A stretch of DNA of 35,045 nucleotides from the NCBI GenBank assembly GCA_017651565.1, contig JAGCCQ010000077.1, positions 1-35,045 on the forward strand, given 5' to 3'. The DNA is from Bacilli bacterium. GTDB taxonomy: Bacteria; Bacillota_I; Bacilli_A; RFN20; CAG-826. The position numbers and the translations under genes are program-made. Positions 1 to 7,497 of this stretch are shown one piece after another (positions within the stretch are counted from its first letter, which is position 1; every line of letters begins with the position of its first letter). The notes under the pieces are model-generated. The model was not told the origin of the DNA. It saw only the letters and a list, made by a program, of their open reading frames with translations, and searched no databases.

Positions 1-78
1 ATGAATAACTAGGTTTCTTTTAATCTCTCCACAAAACCATTATTGATGACTGCCTGCGTTCGTTTTGTTAGCAAAACA

Positions 79-1026
79 ATGATACAACAAAAAAGGTCAA
101 TAGCCTTATTTAGTTATCAACCTTTTTGTAAATACTTCTATAAATCAATAAAATTACTTTTTAGTATACTTGCTATCGCGGTGAGTGGATGTACTCGCGG
201 TAGTATAAGAATTAGAGAAAAAGCTGAATTAGTAGACCCAATTGAACCAAGACCATTAAATCCTATTACTGATGAGATTAGAGCTTTAGCGGCTACTAAG
301 GCTCCTAGTCTAGATCCTAAAAATGTTATCTATTCAAAATTAGATAATTATGATTTTTCTAATCAAGCGTATTTAAATGTTGATTTACAAAGTAATGATT
401 TATCTATTAGAGAAGGTCATTCGTTAATATATTTATTCCGTGGTTCAATCAATGAAGGGTATAACGGAGTTTATTATAATTACTATGCGAATATCTATCT
501 TTGGGAAGATGGATTTGCTACTGGCATTTCAAATAATGAAACATTTAAAGGATATTGGTATAACGATGAAAATGGTGATGGAATAATTACTGATGCAGAT
601 AATTTAGGAATTGTTTGTGACTCAAGTGCATATGAAAAATATTCCAATATCGTTTGTGAAAAAGGTGAATATTTCTATGATTGGAGAGCTTCTATCTATT
701 TAAATAATGGCTATGCCGATCGTTCTATTTTACTTGGTGGTTATTTGTATTATGAAACAATCGCTATTGCAATTGAATCTAATAAAACCGGTACTAATTT
801 TACGATAGGAGATTCATTCGATATTAGAATGTGGAGTGTATATGAAATTCATCAAAATTTAGAGTATACATATGCGTTTGAAAGAGATGATATTGAAGCT
901 ATGCAAATTAGATGGATTATTCCAGAAGGTTTAGTAGTGGATAATAGAATGGCTAAAGCAGGAACTTTCGCCATTAAAGCAACTTATAATAATTTTGAAA
1001 CAAGTACATTAGTGTTTATTAAGTAA
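79..1026 (+). CDS. Predicted lipoprotein with one EF-hand-like loop
   Basis: No family recognised. A hydrophobic stretch ending in a lipobox (AVSGC) near residue 39 suggests export and lipid anchoring. The start is uncertain: a TTG at 43 and ATGs at 46 and 79 are in frame, none has a clear ribosome binding site, and even from 79 the stretch before the hydrophobic core is unusually long for a signal peptide. The mature part is rich in Tyr and Asn, has a DENGDGIITDAD segment resembling a dockerin/EF-hand calcium loop (D-x-N-x-D-G-x-I), and ends in strand-like sequence reminiscent of bacterial Ig-like domains. A single loop is not enough to call it a dockerin. It precedes the superoxide reductase, which has its own promoter. 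Confidence 0.6.
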   Translation: MIQQKRSIALFSYQPFCKYFYKSIKLLFSILAIAVSGCTRGSIRIREKAELVDPIEPRPLNPITDEIRALAATKAPSLDPKNVIYSKLDNYDFSNQAYLNVDLQSNDLSIREGHSLIYLFRGSINEGYNGVYYNYYANIYLWEDGFATGISNNETFKGYWYNDENGDGIITDADNLGIVCDSSAYEKYSNIVCEKGEYFYDWRASIYLNNGYADRSILLGGYLYYETIAIAIESNKTGTNFTIGDSFDIRMWSVYEIHQNLEYTYAFERDDIEAMQIRWIIPEGLVVDNRMAKAGTFAIKATYNNFETSTLVFIK

Positions 1027-1063
1027 CTAAAAGGATAAAGTAAATAAAGAATAATTTTCTATT

Positions 1064-1094
1064 TTGATTGTGAATTATAAATTAGAACTATAAT
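1064..1094 (+). promoter_or_regulatory. Promoter of the superoxide reductase gene
   Basis: A perfect TATAAT lies at 1089-1094. Possible -35 boxes are TTGATT at 1064 (19-bp spacer) and TTGTGA at 1068 (15-bp spacer). A GAGGT ribosome binding site follows and the ATG is at 1118. Confidence 0.5.
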
Positions 1095-1117
1095 AAAAAT
1101 ATAAGAGGTAACTTTAT

Positions 1118-1489
1118 ATGAAATTCTTTAGATGCAAACGTTGCAAAAAAATTATTGCGTTGGTAAAAGATGTTCCTGTTCCAACTATTTGTTGTGGCGA
1201 GGCGATGGAAGAACTTATCCCTAACACTCAAGATGGCGCACATGAAAAACATATTCCTGTAATTAATGTTGAGAATAATATTGTTACTGTAAAAGTAGGG
1301 GAAATAAATCACCCAATGTTACCTGAACATTATATTGAATGGATTATGATTCAAACAAATTTTGGAAATCAAAGAAAAATTTTAAAACCTGGTGACGCTC
1401 CTATTGCAAAATTTGCATTATTAGAAGGTGAAGAAGTTATTAGAGCCTTAGAATATTGCAATATTCATGGATTATATTCAAATAAATAG
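1118..1489 (+). CDS. dfx: Desulfoferrodoxin / superoxide reductase
   Basis: Cytoplasmic non-haem iron enzyme that reduces superoxide to hydrogen peroxide, typical of anaerobes. At 123 residues it has the normal two-domain desulfoferrodoxin length. The N-terminal desulforedoxin-like knuckle has C6-x2-C9 and the C25-C26 pair that bind the structural iron. The catalytic domain shows the EKH motif (H45), H65 in the GEINHPM motif, H71 in EHYIEW, and the CNIHG motif (C114, H117), which together supply the four His and one Cys ligands of the active iron. Start chosen from AGAGGT at 1104-1109, eight bases before ATG. It stands alone between its promoter and a strong terminator. Family assignment is secure. 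Confidence 0.95.
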   Translation: MKFFRCKRCKKIIALVKDVPVPTICCGEAMEELIPNTQDGAHEKHIPVINVENNIVTVKVGEINHPMLPEHYIEWIMIQTNFGNQRKILKPGDAPIAKFALLEGEEVIRALEYCNIHGLYSNK

Positions 1490-1501
1490 CAAAAAATGAA
1501 A

Positions 1502-1529
1502 AAACGCGTGCGATTGCATGCGTTTTTTT
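1502..1529 (+). terminator. Rho-independent terminator after dfx
   Basis: Stem AAACGCGTGC/GCATGCGTTT (10 bp with one G-U), loop GATT, then a run of T residues. Confidence 0.85.
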
Positions 1530-1542
1530 CTTTTATAAAATT

Positions 1543-1566
1543 ACGCATACATGCGTTTGCATGCGT
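1543..1566. repeat. ATGCGT inverted and direct repeats
   Basis: ACGCAT-AC-ATGCGT forms an inverted repeat at 1543-1556, and another ATGCGT follows at 1561-1566. The 8-mer GCATGCGT also forms the 3' arm of the adjacent dfx terminator. It lies just upstream of the promoter at 1609. It could be an operator or a decayed terminator copy. Confidence 0.35.
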
Positions 1567-1608
1567 TATATCGTAAGTATTTCTTATACGTTTCGTAAAA
1601 ATGTCATA

Positions 1609-1636
1609 TTGACAATTTCTAGATATTATTTACAAT
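1609..1636 (+). promoter_or_regulatory. Sigma-A-type promoter of the 1781 lipoprotein gene
   Basis: TTGACA at 1609-1614, a 16-bp spacer and TACAAT at 1631-1636 give a near-consensus promoter. A start near 1643 would leave a 5' UTR of about 138 nt that includes the shared 16-mer and the leader hairpin. Confidence 0.65.
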
Positions 1637-1683
1637 TAAATTATCAAAAAACACAGAAATTAACCGTTAGAGTAATTTTTCAG

Positions 1684-1699
1684 TGACTTTTTGTTGTTT
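1684..1699 (+). repeat. Shared 16-mer, copy 1 (5' UTR of the 1781 gene)
   Basis: TGACTTTTTGTTGTTT occurs identically at 4732-4747 upstream of the next lipoprotein gene. In both cases it lies about 80-100 bases before the start codon. Function unknown. Confidence 0.5.
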
Positions 1700-1741
1700 T
1701 ACGGATAATGGGGTGCCGTGAAATTATTATAATGAATCCTC

Positions 1742-1783
1742 AGGAAAGGAGTAATACTTAGGGTATTACTGAAACTAATTATG
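1742..1783 (+). promoter_or_regulatory. Hairpin-split ribosome binding site (1781 gene)
   Basis: The purine-rich AGGAAAGG at 1742-1749 is the only Shine-Dalgarno-like sequence but lies 31 nt from the ATG. Directly after it comes a perfect 8-bp hairpin, AGTAATAC/GTATTACT (1750-1757 and 1763-1770) with loop TTAGG. Folding it out leaves 10 nt between the Shine-Dalgarno sequence and the ATG. The same arrangement occurs before the genes at 7495 and 9566. Confidence 0.65.
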
Positions 1784-4393
1784 AAAAACAAAAAATTAAT
1801 TGGTTTAGCTTCTTTAATGCTCGTCTTAGGTGCTGTTGGCTGTGGTGATAAGTGTAAAGACGGCCATACTTGGGGCGAATATGCAGTTACTAAAGAAGCA
1901 ACATGTACCGAAGCTGGTGAAAAGAAACGTACTTGTACAGTTTGTGGCGCTGAAGATGAAGCAAAACCTGTCGCAGCTTTGAAACATGACTGGAAGGATG
2001 ATGCAACAGGAGCTGTTGAATCAACTTGTGCAGTAAAAGGTAGCAAAAACCAAACTTGTTCACGTTGTGGTGCAACACAAAAGGTTGACCAACCTCTCAA
2101 ATCTCACACTTGGGTTGATGTTGAAGGTGGAACTCCTGCAACTTGTACAGAAGATGGACAAAAGAATCAAAGATGTTCAGTTTGTGGTGCCACTCAAACA
2201 GTCACAGATCCAAAGAAAGGCCATGACTATGATGCAGAAGTTATTGTCACACCTGCAAAATGTGAAGAAGATGGTTTAAAAACACAAACATGTAAAGTAT
2301 GTGGTTATGTTGATAACATTACAATTCCTAAACTTAACCACAATTTCCAAGCTGTTGGTGGTGAACCAGAAGCACCTGAAGGCGAAGCTACAGTTAGAGT
2401 TTACAAATGTGCTAACTGTGAACAAACATCATTAGGCTTCAATGCTAACCAACCTAGTAAAGCATCCTTAGATCATTTAGTTATCGATGGTAATGGTGGT
2501 GCTCGTTTCTTCGGACGTCCAATCGGTAATGCATTAGCATTGGACGCTACTACTGGTGACTCAGTTAATAAACAAGACGGAGAATGTGTCTACTCCAGTA
2601 AAGAAACTGGTGACTTCTTCGAATACGTATTTACATTAAACGCTGAACAAGCAGCTTTATTATCAAGCTGTAGATGTTACTGCGATGCTACTCCAGCAGA
2701 TCACTTAAATACTAATGACTTCTGGGCATATGCAAGTGGTGCTGAAGACTGGACATCTGGTTTCTATATTGATGGTAAAGAAGAACACCTTGAAAAAGAT
2801 GCTAACGATGAATATGTTATGGTCGACGATCACGAACCAGCATTAAAAGGTTCTTCCGCAGCTGGTGATCCAACTGGAACTCAAGTTAAAAAAGGTAAAC
2901 GTATTACTGACTATAGATATGTTCTTTATGTTGATAATCCTCAAACTGGCGAATTAGAAATTCAAGAATTTGATGCTAAGACTAAAGTTCCATGTGAAGG
3001 TAATGGCACAAGCATGGTAAGAAAAGAATATGTCATGCCATATACTTTCAAATTACACGAAGGTCAAAACAAGATCAGCTTACGTATGGCTGGTGGTTAT
3101 AGATCAATTTTCCATAAGTTCACATTCAGACCTTATGTAGATCCAACAGATATTACTGTTACTAACGATAACTTAACAATTAGTGAAGGCAAAACAGTTG
3201 CTATCGAAGGTATTTCTGAAACTGGTGTAACATTCAAATCAAATAACGAAGCAATCGCTACTGTTGATGCTAACGGTGTTGTTACTGGTGTCAAAGAAGG
3301 TTCAACAAAGATTATTATTTCTAAAGAAGGTAACTATAGAGACGCTGAAGTTAACATTACAGTTGGTCCAAGAGAAGGTACTATAATTCTTAACTTGACT
3401 GATGCTGTTGTTGCTCCAGCAGAAGGCGGAATTGATCTTTACAATTCTACATCTAGTGGTCAATGGTATAGAAATCCTAAGAACGGCACAACTTTAACAT
3501 ATAATTTCCAATCTGAAGTTGCTGGTAAATTCGATATTAAATTAGGCTTAAGACACAATAGCGGCTCTCTTGATCTTGCAACTAATATGGGAATTAAAGT
3601 CAATGATGTTGATGTTACTGTTGCTGGTACTGTCCAAACACAATACGATCCTGTTGAATATGTTGTTGGTCAAGCTAACTTAAATGTTGGTGCTAACACA
3701 ATGGTTATTTCATTCCCTGCTGATAGTGCACTTTATATTAAGTCTCTCAAATTATCTCCTGCGGTTGAAGTTGTAGTTCCTCCAACACCTGTCCACGAAC
3801 ACACATGGGGTACTGAAACAGCAAAACCTGCAGCAGACGGTGCTATGGCATATGGCGAAGCAGTTTGTGAATGTGGTGCTAAGAGAATGTCTCTTGCTGC
3901 ATTAGGCGGAACATTTGCTGAAGGTTCAAAGAACAAAGATAGTAACCCAGTTCCACCAGATGGATTCTTAAAACTCGCTAGTAATACTAACTCTATTTCT
4001 TACAAATTCAACGCTGCTACTGCTGGCAAAGTAACATTTGCTGTTGAAGCTGTCATGGATAACTTCCAAGGCGGAAATGGTAGTAACAATAGTAGAACTC
4101 TTAAGAGTGGTAAAGCTAATGATACTCTTTACAACATCACTTTCAAGATTGACTACACAGAAGGTGGAGAAGAAAAAACTAATGATGTTGATATGACTGC
4201 AATCGAAGACAAAACATATGATGAACTCTTTGATAAAGTTCCAGATGGCGAAACTCCAATCGCTTCTGGCCACTCTGCAATTACTACTTTCGACATTGGT
4301 ACTGCTAATGTTGGTGCAGGTTTAAACACTCTCACTATCATCAGAAATGGTAGCTACAACTTCATTATTAGAAACATCTACATCATCTTCTAA
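1781..4393 (+). CDS. Multidomain surface lipoprotein with Cys-pair repeats and an Ig-like domain
   Basis: Signal peptide with lipobox LGAVGC (Cys21), so probably anchored outside the membrane. Residues 29-187 are four repeats of about 40 residues with the pattern H-x-W/Y, a Cys before a Gly-rich turn, then C-x-x-C-G; the paired Cys suggest metal binding or disulfides. A beta-rich segment follows (about 205-460), then a Big_2-like Ig domain (about 465-535, with the typical ATVDANGVVTGVKEGST core), a jelly-roll carbohydrate-binding-like segment (about 540-675), and a C-terminal module beginning HEHTWG that is clearly homologous to the C-terminus of the 11349 protein. No catalytic motif seen; a ligand-binding or adhesive role is inference. 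Own promoter and terminator. The start is fixed by the signal peptide and not by a local ribosome binding site. Confidence 0.85.
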   Translation: MKNKKLIGLASLMLVLGAVGCGDKCKDGHTWGEYAVTKEATCTEAGEKKRTCTVCGAEDEAKPVAALKHDWKDDATGAVESTCAVKGSKNQTCSRCGATQKVDQPLKSHTWVDVEGGTPATCTEDGQKNQRCSVCGATQTVTDPKKGHDYDAEVIVTPAKCEEDGLKTQTCKVCGYVDNITIPKLNHNFQAVGGEPEAPEGEATVRVYKCANCEQTSLGFNANQPSKASLDHLVIDGNGGARFFGRPIGNALALDATTGDSVNKQDGECVYSSKETGDFFEYVFTLNAEQAALLSSCRCYCDATPADHLNTNDFWAYASGAEDWTSGFYIDGKEEHLEKDANDEYVMVDDHEPALKGSSAAGDPTGTQVKKGKRITDYRYVLYVDNPQTGELEIQEFDAKTKVPCEGNGTSMVRKEYVMPYTFKLHEGQNKISLRMAGGYRSIFHKFTFRPYVDPTDITVTNDNLTISEGKTVAIEGISETGVTFKSNNEAIATVDANGVVTGVKEGSTKIIISKEGNYRDAEVNITVGPREGTIILNLTDAVVAPAEGGIDLYNSTSSGQWYRNPKNGTTLTYNFQSEVAGKFDIKLGLRHNSGSLDLATNMGIKVNDVDVTVAGTVQTQYDPVEYVVGQANLNVGANTMVISFPADSALYIKSLKLSPAVEVVVPPTPVHEHTWGTETAKPAADGAMAYGEAVCECGAKRMSLAALGGTFAEGSKNKDSNPVPPDGFLKLASNTNSISYKFNAATAGKVTFAVEAVMDNFQGGNGSNNSRTLKSGKANDTLYNITFKIDYTEGGEEKTNDVDMTAIEDKTYDELFDKVPDGETPIASGHSAITTFDIGTANVGAGLNTLTIIRNGSYNFIIRNIYIIF

Positions 4394-4419
4394 TTTGTAG
4401 ACTAAAGATAATAATGGTA

Positions 4420-4453
4420 GGCGGTAATATCGAAAGGTATACCGCCTTTCTTT
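4420..4453 (+). terminator. Terminator after the 1781 lipoprotein gene
   Basis: GGCGGT/ACCGCC stem with additional inner pairing around a GAAA loop, then TTTCTTT. Confidence 0.85.
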
Positions 4454-4482
4454 ATGCCATGAAATATAGCTAAAATAGCCAC

Positions 4483-4544
4483 TTTAAGACACTAAAGCAT
4501 TAAATTTAATCAAATAAACGTTCTTTTTTGTTTCGTGTCTTAAA
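4483..4544. repeat. 10-bp inverted repeat in the 4455-4808 gap
   Basis: TTTAAGACAC at 4483-4492 and GTGTCTTAAA at 4535-4544 are perfect inverted copies 42 bp apart, upstream of any likely promoter of the 4809 gene. Possible operator pair or long hairpin. The rest of this 354-bp gap is AT-rich, with the terminator-like hairpin, TATAAT box and 16-mer listed separately. Confidence 0.4.
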
Positions 4545-4636
4545 ATGTCAATAATTGAAAAATAGGTTAATTTTATGCAATTAGAAAAAAGGAAAAATTA
4601 TACGTTTTTAACATTGTTAAGAAAATCATCTAATTT

Positions 4637-4659
4637 ACGGCTAACGGCGCCGTTTTTTC
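4637..4659 (+). terminator. Terminator-like hairpin upstream of the 4809 gene
   Basis: ACGGC (4637-4641) pairs with GCCGT (4649-4653), followed by a T-rich run; the core AACGGCGCCGTT is also a palindrome. No gene ends just before it, since the previous gene already has a terminator. It could end a small RNA or act as an attenuator for the lipoprotein gene. Confidence 0.55.
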
Positions 4660-4681
4660 TTTTAAAATACATTTGTATTCA

Positions 4682-4687
4682 GTATAA
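4682..4687 (+). promoter_or_regulatory. -10 box upstream of the 4809 gene
   Basis: Perfect TATAAT just after the terminator-like hairpin. No good -35 box at the right distance (TTTTAA at 4660 is the best). A start near 4694 would give a leader of about 115 nt containing the shared 16-mer. Confidence 0.35.
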
Positions 4688-4731
4688 TAGAATCGTAAAA
4701 GTTGATTATGCTCACCGGTAGGGTGGGTATA

Positions 4732-4747
4732 TGACTTTTTGTTGTTT
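4732..4747 (+). repeat. Shared 16-mer, copy 2 (upstream of the 4809 gene)
   Basis: Identical to 1684-1699. The bases around the two copies differ, which argues for selection on the 16-mer and against simple recent duplication. Confidence 0.5.
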
Positions 4748-4808
4748 AGCCTTTATGACTAATCAACTAGTTAAAAAAACCTTTTGAGGAGTTGTGGAGG
4801 TAAATTTA

Positions 4809-7235
4809 ATGAAAAAGAATAAAATGATAGGTGTTCTTGCTATATCATCGATGATGGGATTATCAGGATGTAACCTACTCGGTAGCAGTGGATGTTCACA
4901 CCAATGGTCACCATGGGAAGAAAGTGAACCATCAACATGTATTGAAAGAGGTATCCGTGAAAGATATTGCATTCTCTGCGGTGACATGCAATCAAGATCT
5001 ATTCCAGTTGATACAATTAACGGCCATCTTTGGTTAGCAGATCCATCTAGTGATAAAGAAGCTACATGTAGTACAGAAGGCGTAACTGGTTCTAAATACT
5101 GTTTCCGTTGCTATTCGAGAATGAAAGGTACTACTACAGAATTAGGCAAACATACAATGGTCTTAGCTGACCCTCAACCATCTGATTCTAAGTATCATCC
5201 AGCTAATTGTACAGAAGATGGCTTATATCAATACAAATGCCGTGATTGTGGTGTTACAGAAGACAAATTTGATGCTAAAAAAGGCCATATTGAAGGTTCT
5301 ATTGAAAGACCATTAGGTGAAACAGGCATGGGCATTGTTAAATGCAGTGGCTGCAACAATATTATGGGATACCAATTAGATATTACAAATGCTGAAGGTT
5401 ATCGTTTACCATCAGCTAGAATGTATGAAACAAGCGGTGAAAAGAGTAAATCCACTTGGGACATTTCTAGATTTGTTGGCACAGTTATTCCAGAAGCTTC
5501 TTATAACATTGAAATTGAAGCTGCAATGAGTGATGCTGCATATGGTATTAGAAAGTTCTACAACATGGCTAGAACTGATTTAAGAGTAGATGGTGACGAA
5601 GAAGCAAATACTACTCAATCTGTTGGCTCTCCAGATGATGTTAATGGTGATCCTTATAGATATTTCATGAAAGTTGATTCAGTTAACTATTATCCAACAA
5701 CTAAAGATTCGTTCGCGGACTTAGGTATGCAAGTCGGTGTTGGTAACTGGAGATATTGCAAATTTATCGAAGGTGTTAACATTGATAAAGATTCAAGTAA
5801 AATCGAATTAATTCATGGTAACCTTAACTATCCTTTATATATTAAGAGTATTAGATTTATTAAACATGACCACGAAATCATCGACGACGTTGAAAACGCT
5901 GCAGGTGATAGAGTTGGTTATGTAACTGAAAAATGTTACTGTGGTTATAGAAAAATCGCAATTAAAGCAGCTGATGGTACTCCAAGTGCTACTTTAGATA
6001 CAAGTGCTCCAGAAGGAACAGTATTATTGAATGCAGACGACGATTCTATTACATATAAAGTTAATGTAAGCGAAAGCATTACTGGTGGTTTATATTTAGT
6101 CGGCAAACAAAAAGTTGCTAACAAAGAACAAACTCCATTCAACATCGAAGTTGAAAATAATGGTGAAGTTATTACTGGCGATTGGGCTGGAAAAAAATCA
6201 AGTGACTACTTCGATTTTGAAGAAGGTGCAAGCGCTGATGAATATTCAAAAGAAAGTAGAATTTTAGTTGGAGAAATTACTCTCTTAGCAAATGCTAATG
6301 GTGGAAGCAATGTTATCAAAATTACTCGTAAAGGTGATTACAATATTGCTATGAGTCAACTTGTTGTTGAAGCAAGACCAACAGGACATATTCATAAATT
6401 CGATCATGTTTCTGATGATGCACCTACTTGCCATTCGGATAAGATTGAACATTACAAATGTTCTTGTGGACAATACAAAGATATAGCTATTGATGGCACT
6501 AGAACTCCACACCATTTAATTCAAGATTATGAAATTCCTGCTTCATGTGAATCCACTGGCCTTATTGTTAAGAAATGTGACAATGAAGGATGTAGATACA
6601 ATGAACAAATTGTAACTCCAAAAGCTCATGAAATGGCTACTACTACAGTTGGCGTTCCAGATGGTGCTAGATACGAATATAAAGAATGTACATCTTGTCA
6701 TAAAGCAAGTGAAGCAACTTGGATGTTAGAAGATGACATGATTGAAGACTATGATAATGGTGCTTATGGTACAACATCTGCTACTGCAAAATCAGGAAAA
6801 ATGTCAGATGGTATTACTTCATTCACTGTTTATAAATTTGATAAAGCTAATCGTAGAGTTGTATTAAGTTACAAACACAATGGTTCAACTTATGTAAAGG
6901 CAAAACTTAGTATTTTTGGTACTACTAAAGCAAGCAATATTTCTAACTGCCAAGCTTATCAACAAACTGATGGAAATAATAAAGGTAAGAAACTTGAAGT
7001 TACTGCAAATGGATATACATATACTTATGGTCCTGATATTATAAGCAAAAATGTTGGCGATCTTGGTCTTAAGAATGTTGAATCTCAAGTTGATGACGGC
7101 GGTGTATTAGCAGATCCAGTTTGGATGGAATACTTAGAAATCGATGTCAAACCAGGCGATAATGAAATTGTTATTGAAACACCAGTAAAGACAGATTACA
7201 GTCTCTACATTGGTGGATTCAGAATTTCTTACTAA
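4809..7235 (+). CDS. Multidomain surface lipoprotein with Cys-pair repeats
   Basis: Start at the ATG preceded by GGAGG at 4796-4800; an in-frame GTG at 4794 lies inside that site and is unlikely. Lipobox GLSGC (Cys21). The N-terminus has three diverged Cys-pair repeats (C-x-x-C-G, C-x-x-C-Y, C-x-x-C-G), then a beta-sandwich module (about residues 180-355: TWDISRFVGTVIPE to SIRFI) homologous to the C-terminal module of the 9566 protein. Next is a second module of the type seen in the 1781, 7495 and 11349 proteins (to about residue 525), further Cys-rich segments with CSCG, and a final beta-rich domain. No enzyme motif. Its mosaic build links the other family members, so it may be the ancestral or most complete arrangement (inference). 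Ordinary ribosome binding site, unlike its neighbours. Confidence 0.85.
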   Translation: MKKNKMIGVLAISSMMGLSGCNLLGSSGCSHQWSPWEESEPSTCIERGIRERYCILCGDMQSRSIPVDTINGHLWLADPSSDKEATCSTEGVTGSKYCFRCYSRMKGTTTELGKHTMVLADPQPSDSKYHPANCTEDGLYQYKCRDCGVTEDKFDAKKGHIEGSIERPLGETGMGIVKCSGCNNIMGYQLDITNAEGYRLPSARMYETSGEKSKSTWDISRFVGTVIPEASYNIEIEAAMSDAAYGIRKFYNMARTDLRVDGDEEANTTQSVGSPDDVNGDPYRYFMKVDSVNYYPTTKDSFADLGMQVGVGNWRYCKFIEGVNIDKDSSKIELIHGNLNYPLYIKSIRFIKHDHEIIDDVENAAGDRVGYVTEKCYCGYRKIAIKAADGTPSATLDTSAPEGTVLLNADDDSITYKVNVSESITGGLYLVGKQKVANKEQTPFNIEVENNGEVITGDWAGKKSSDYFDFEEGASADEYSKESRILVGEITLLANANGGSNVIKITRKGDYNIAMSQLVVEARPTGHIHKFDHVSDDAPTCHSDKIEHYKCSCGQYKDIAIDGTRTPHHLIQDYEIPASCESTGLIVKKCDNEGCRYNEQIVTPKAHEMATTTVGVPDGARYEYKECTSCHKASEATWMLEDDMIEDYDNGAYGTTSATAKSGKMSDGITSFTVYKFDKANRRVVLSYKHNGSTYVKAKLSIFGTTKASNISNCQAYQQTDGNNKGKKLEVTANGYTYTYGPDIISKNVGDLGLKNVESQVDDGGVLADPVWMEYLEIDVKPGDNEIVIETPVKTDYSLYIGGFRISY

Positions 7236-7250
7236 GTGTAAAAAAATAAA

Positions 7251-7275
7251 GGTTGAGTAGACGCTCAACCTTTTT
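7251..7275 (+). terminator. Terminator after the 4809 lipoprotein gene
   Basis: Stem GGTTGAG/CTCAACC with loop TAGACG and T5. Confidence 0.85.
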
Positions 7276-7460
7276 ATATGTATAATATTTATGGAAATAA
7301 ATATATAGCATATGCTAAATCGCATTATAGTCATTAATTAAAACTCAAAAAAAATTAGTATATAAGAGTATAAAAATTATAATATGGCTAATTGTGTGAT
7401 TATGCTATCGTTTATTTTTTATAATTTTAGAAGAGAAAAATTCGGAAAACTAATTCTCTA

Positions 7461-7497
7461 GAAAGGGGTAATACTAAGTATTATCATAAGGCGTATG
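7461..7497 (+). promoter_or_regulatory. Hairpin-split ribosome binding site (7495 gene)
   Basis: GAAAGG at 7461-7466 is followed at once by GGTAATAC (7467-7474), loop TAA, GTATTATC (7478-7485): eight pairs including one G-U. Removing the hairpin leaves 9 nt to the ATG. An AAGG at 7488-7491 is only 3 nt from the start codon, too close to work well. Confidence 0.65.

Noticed and set aside
587-622. Dockerin domain in the first lipoprotein
   Set aside because: Only one calcium-loop-like segment is present; type I dockerins need two such repeats with linked helices.
1728-1733. TATAAT as the main promoter of the 1781 gene
   Set aside because: There is no -35 box at a suitable distance, whereas TTGACA-N16-TACAAT at 1609-1636 is nearly perfect. 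It may still be a secondary start.
1865-2345. Cys-pair repeats read as DNA-binding zinc fingers or as a CRISPR-like repeat
   Set aside because: The repeats are coding, diverged and follow a lipobox signal peptide, so they are extracellular; spacing and sequence do not fit a CRISPR array.
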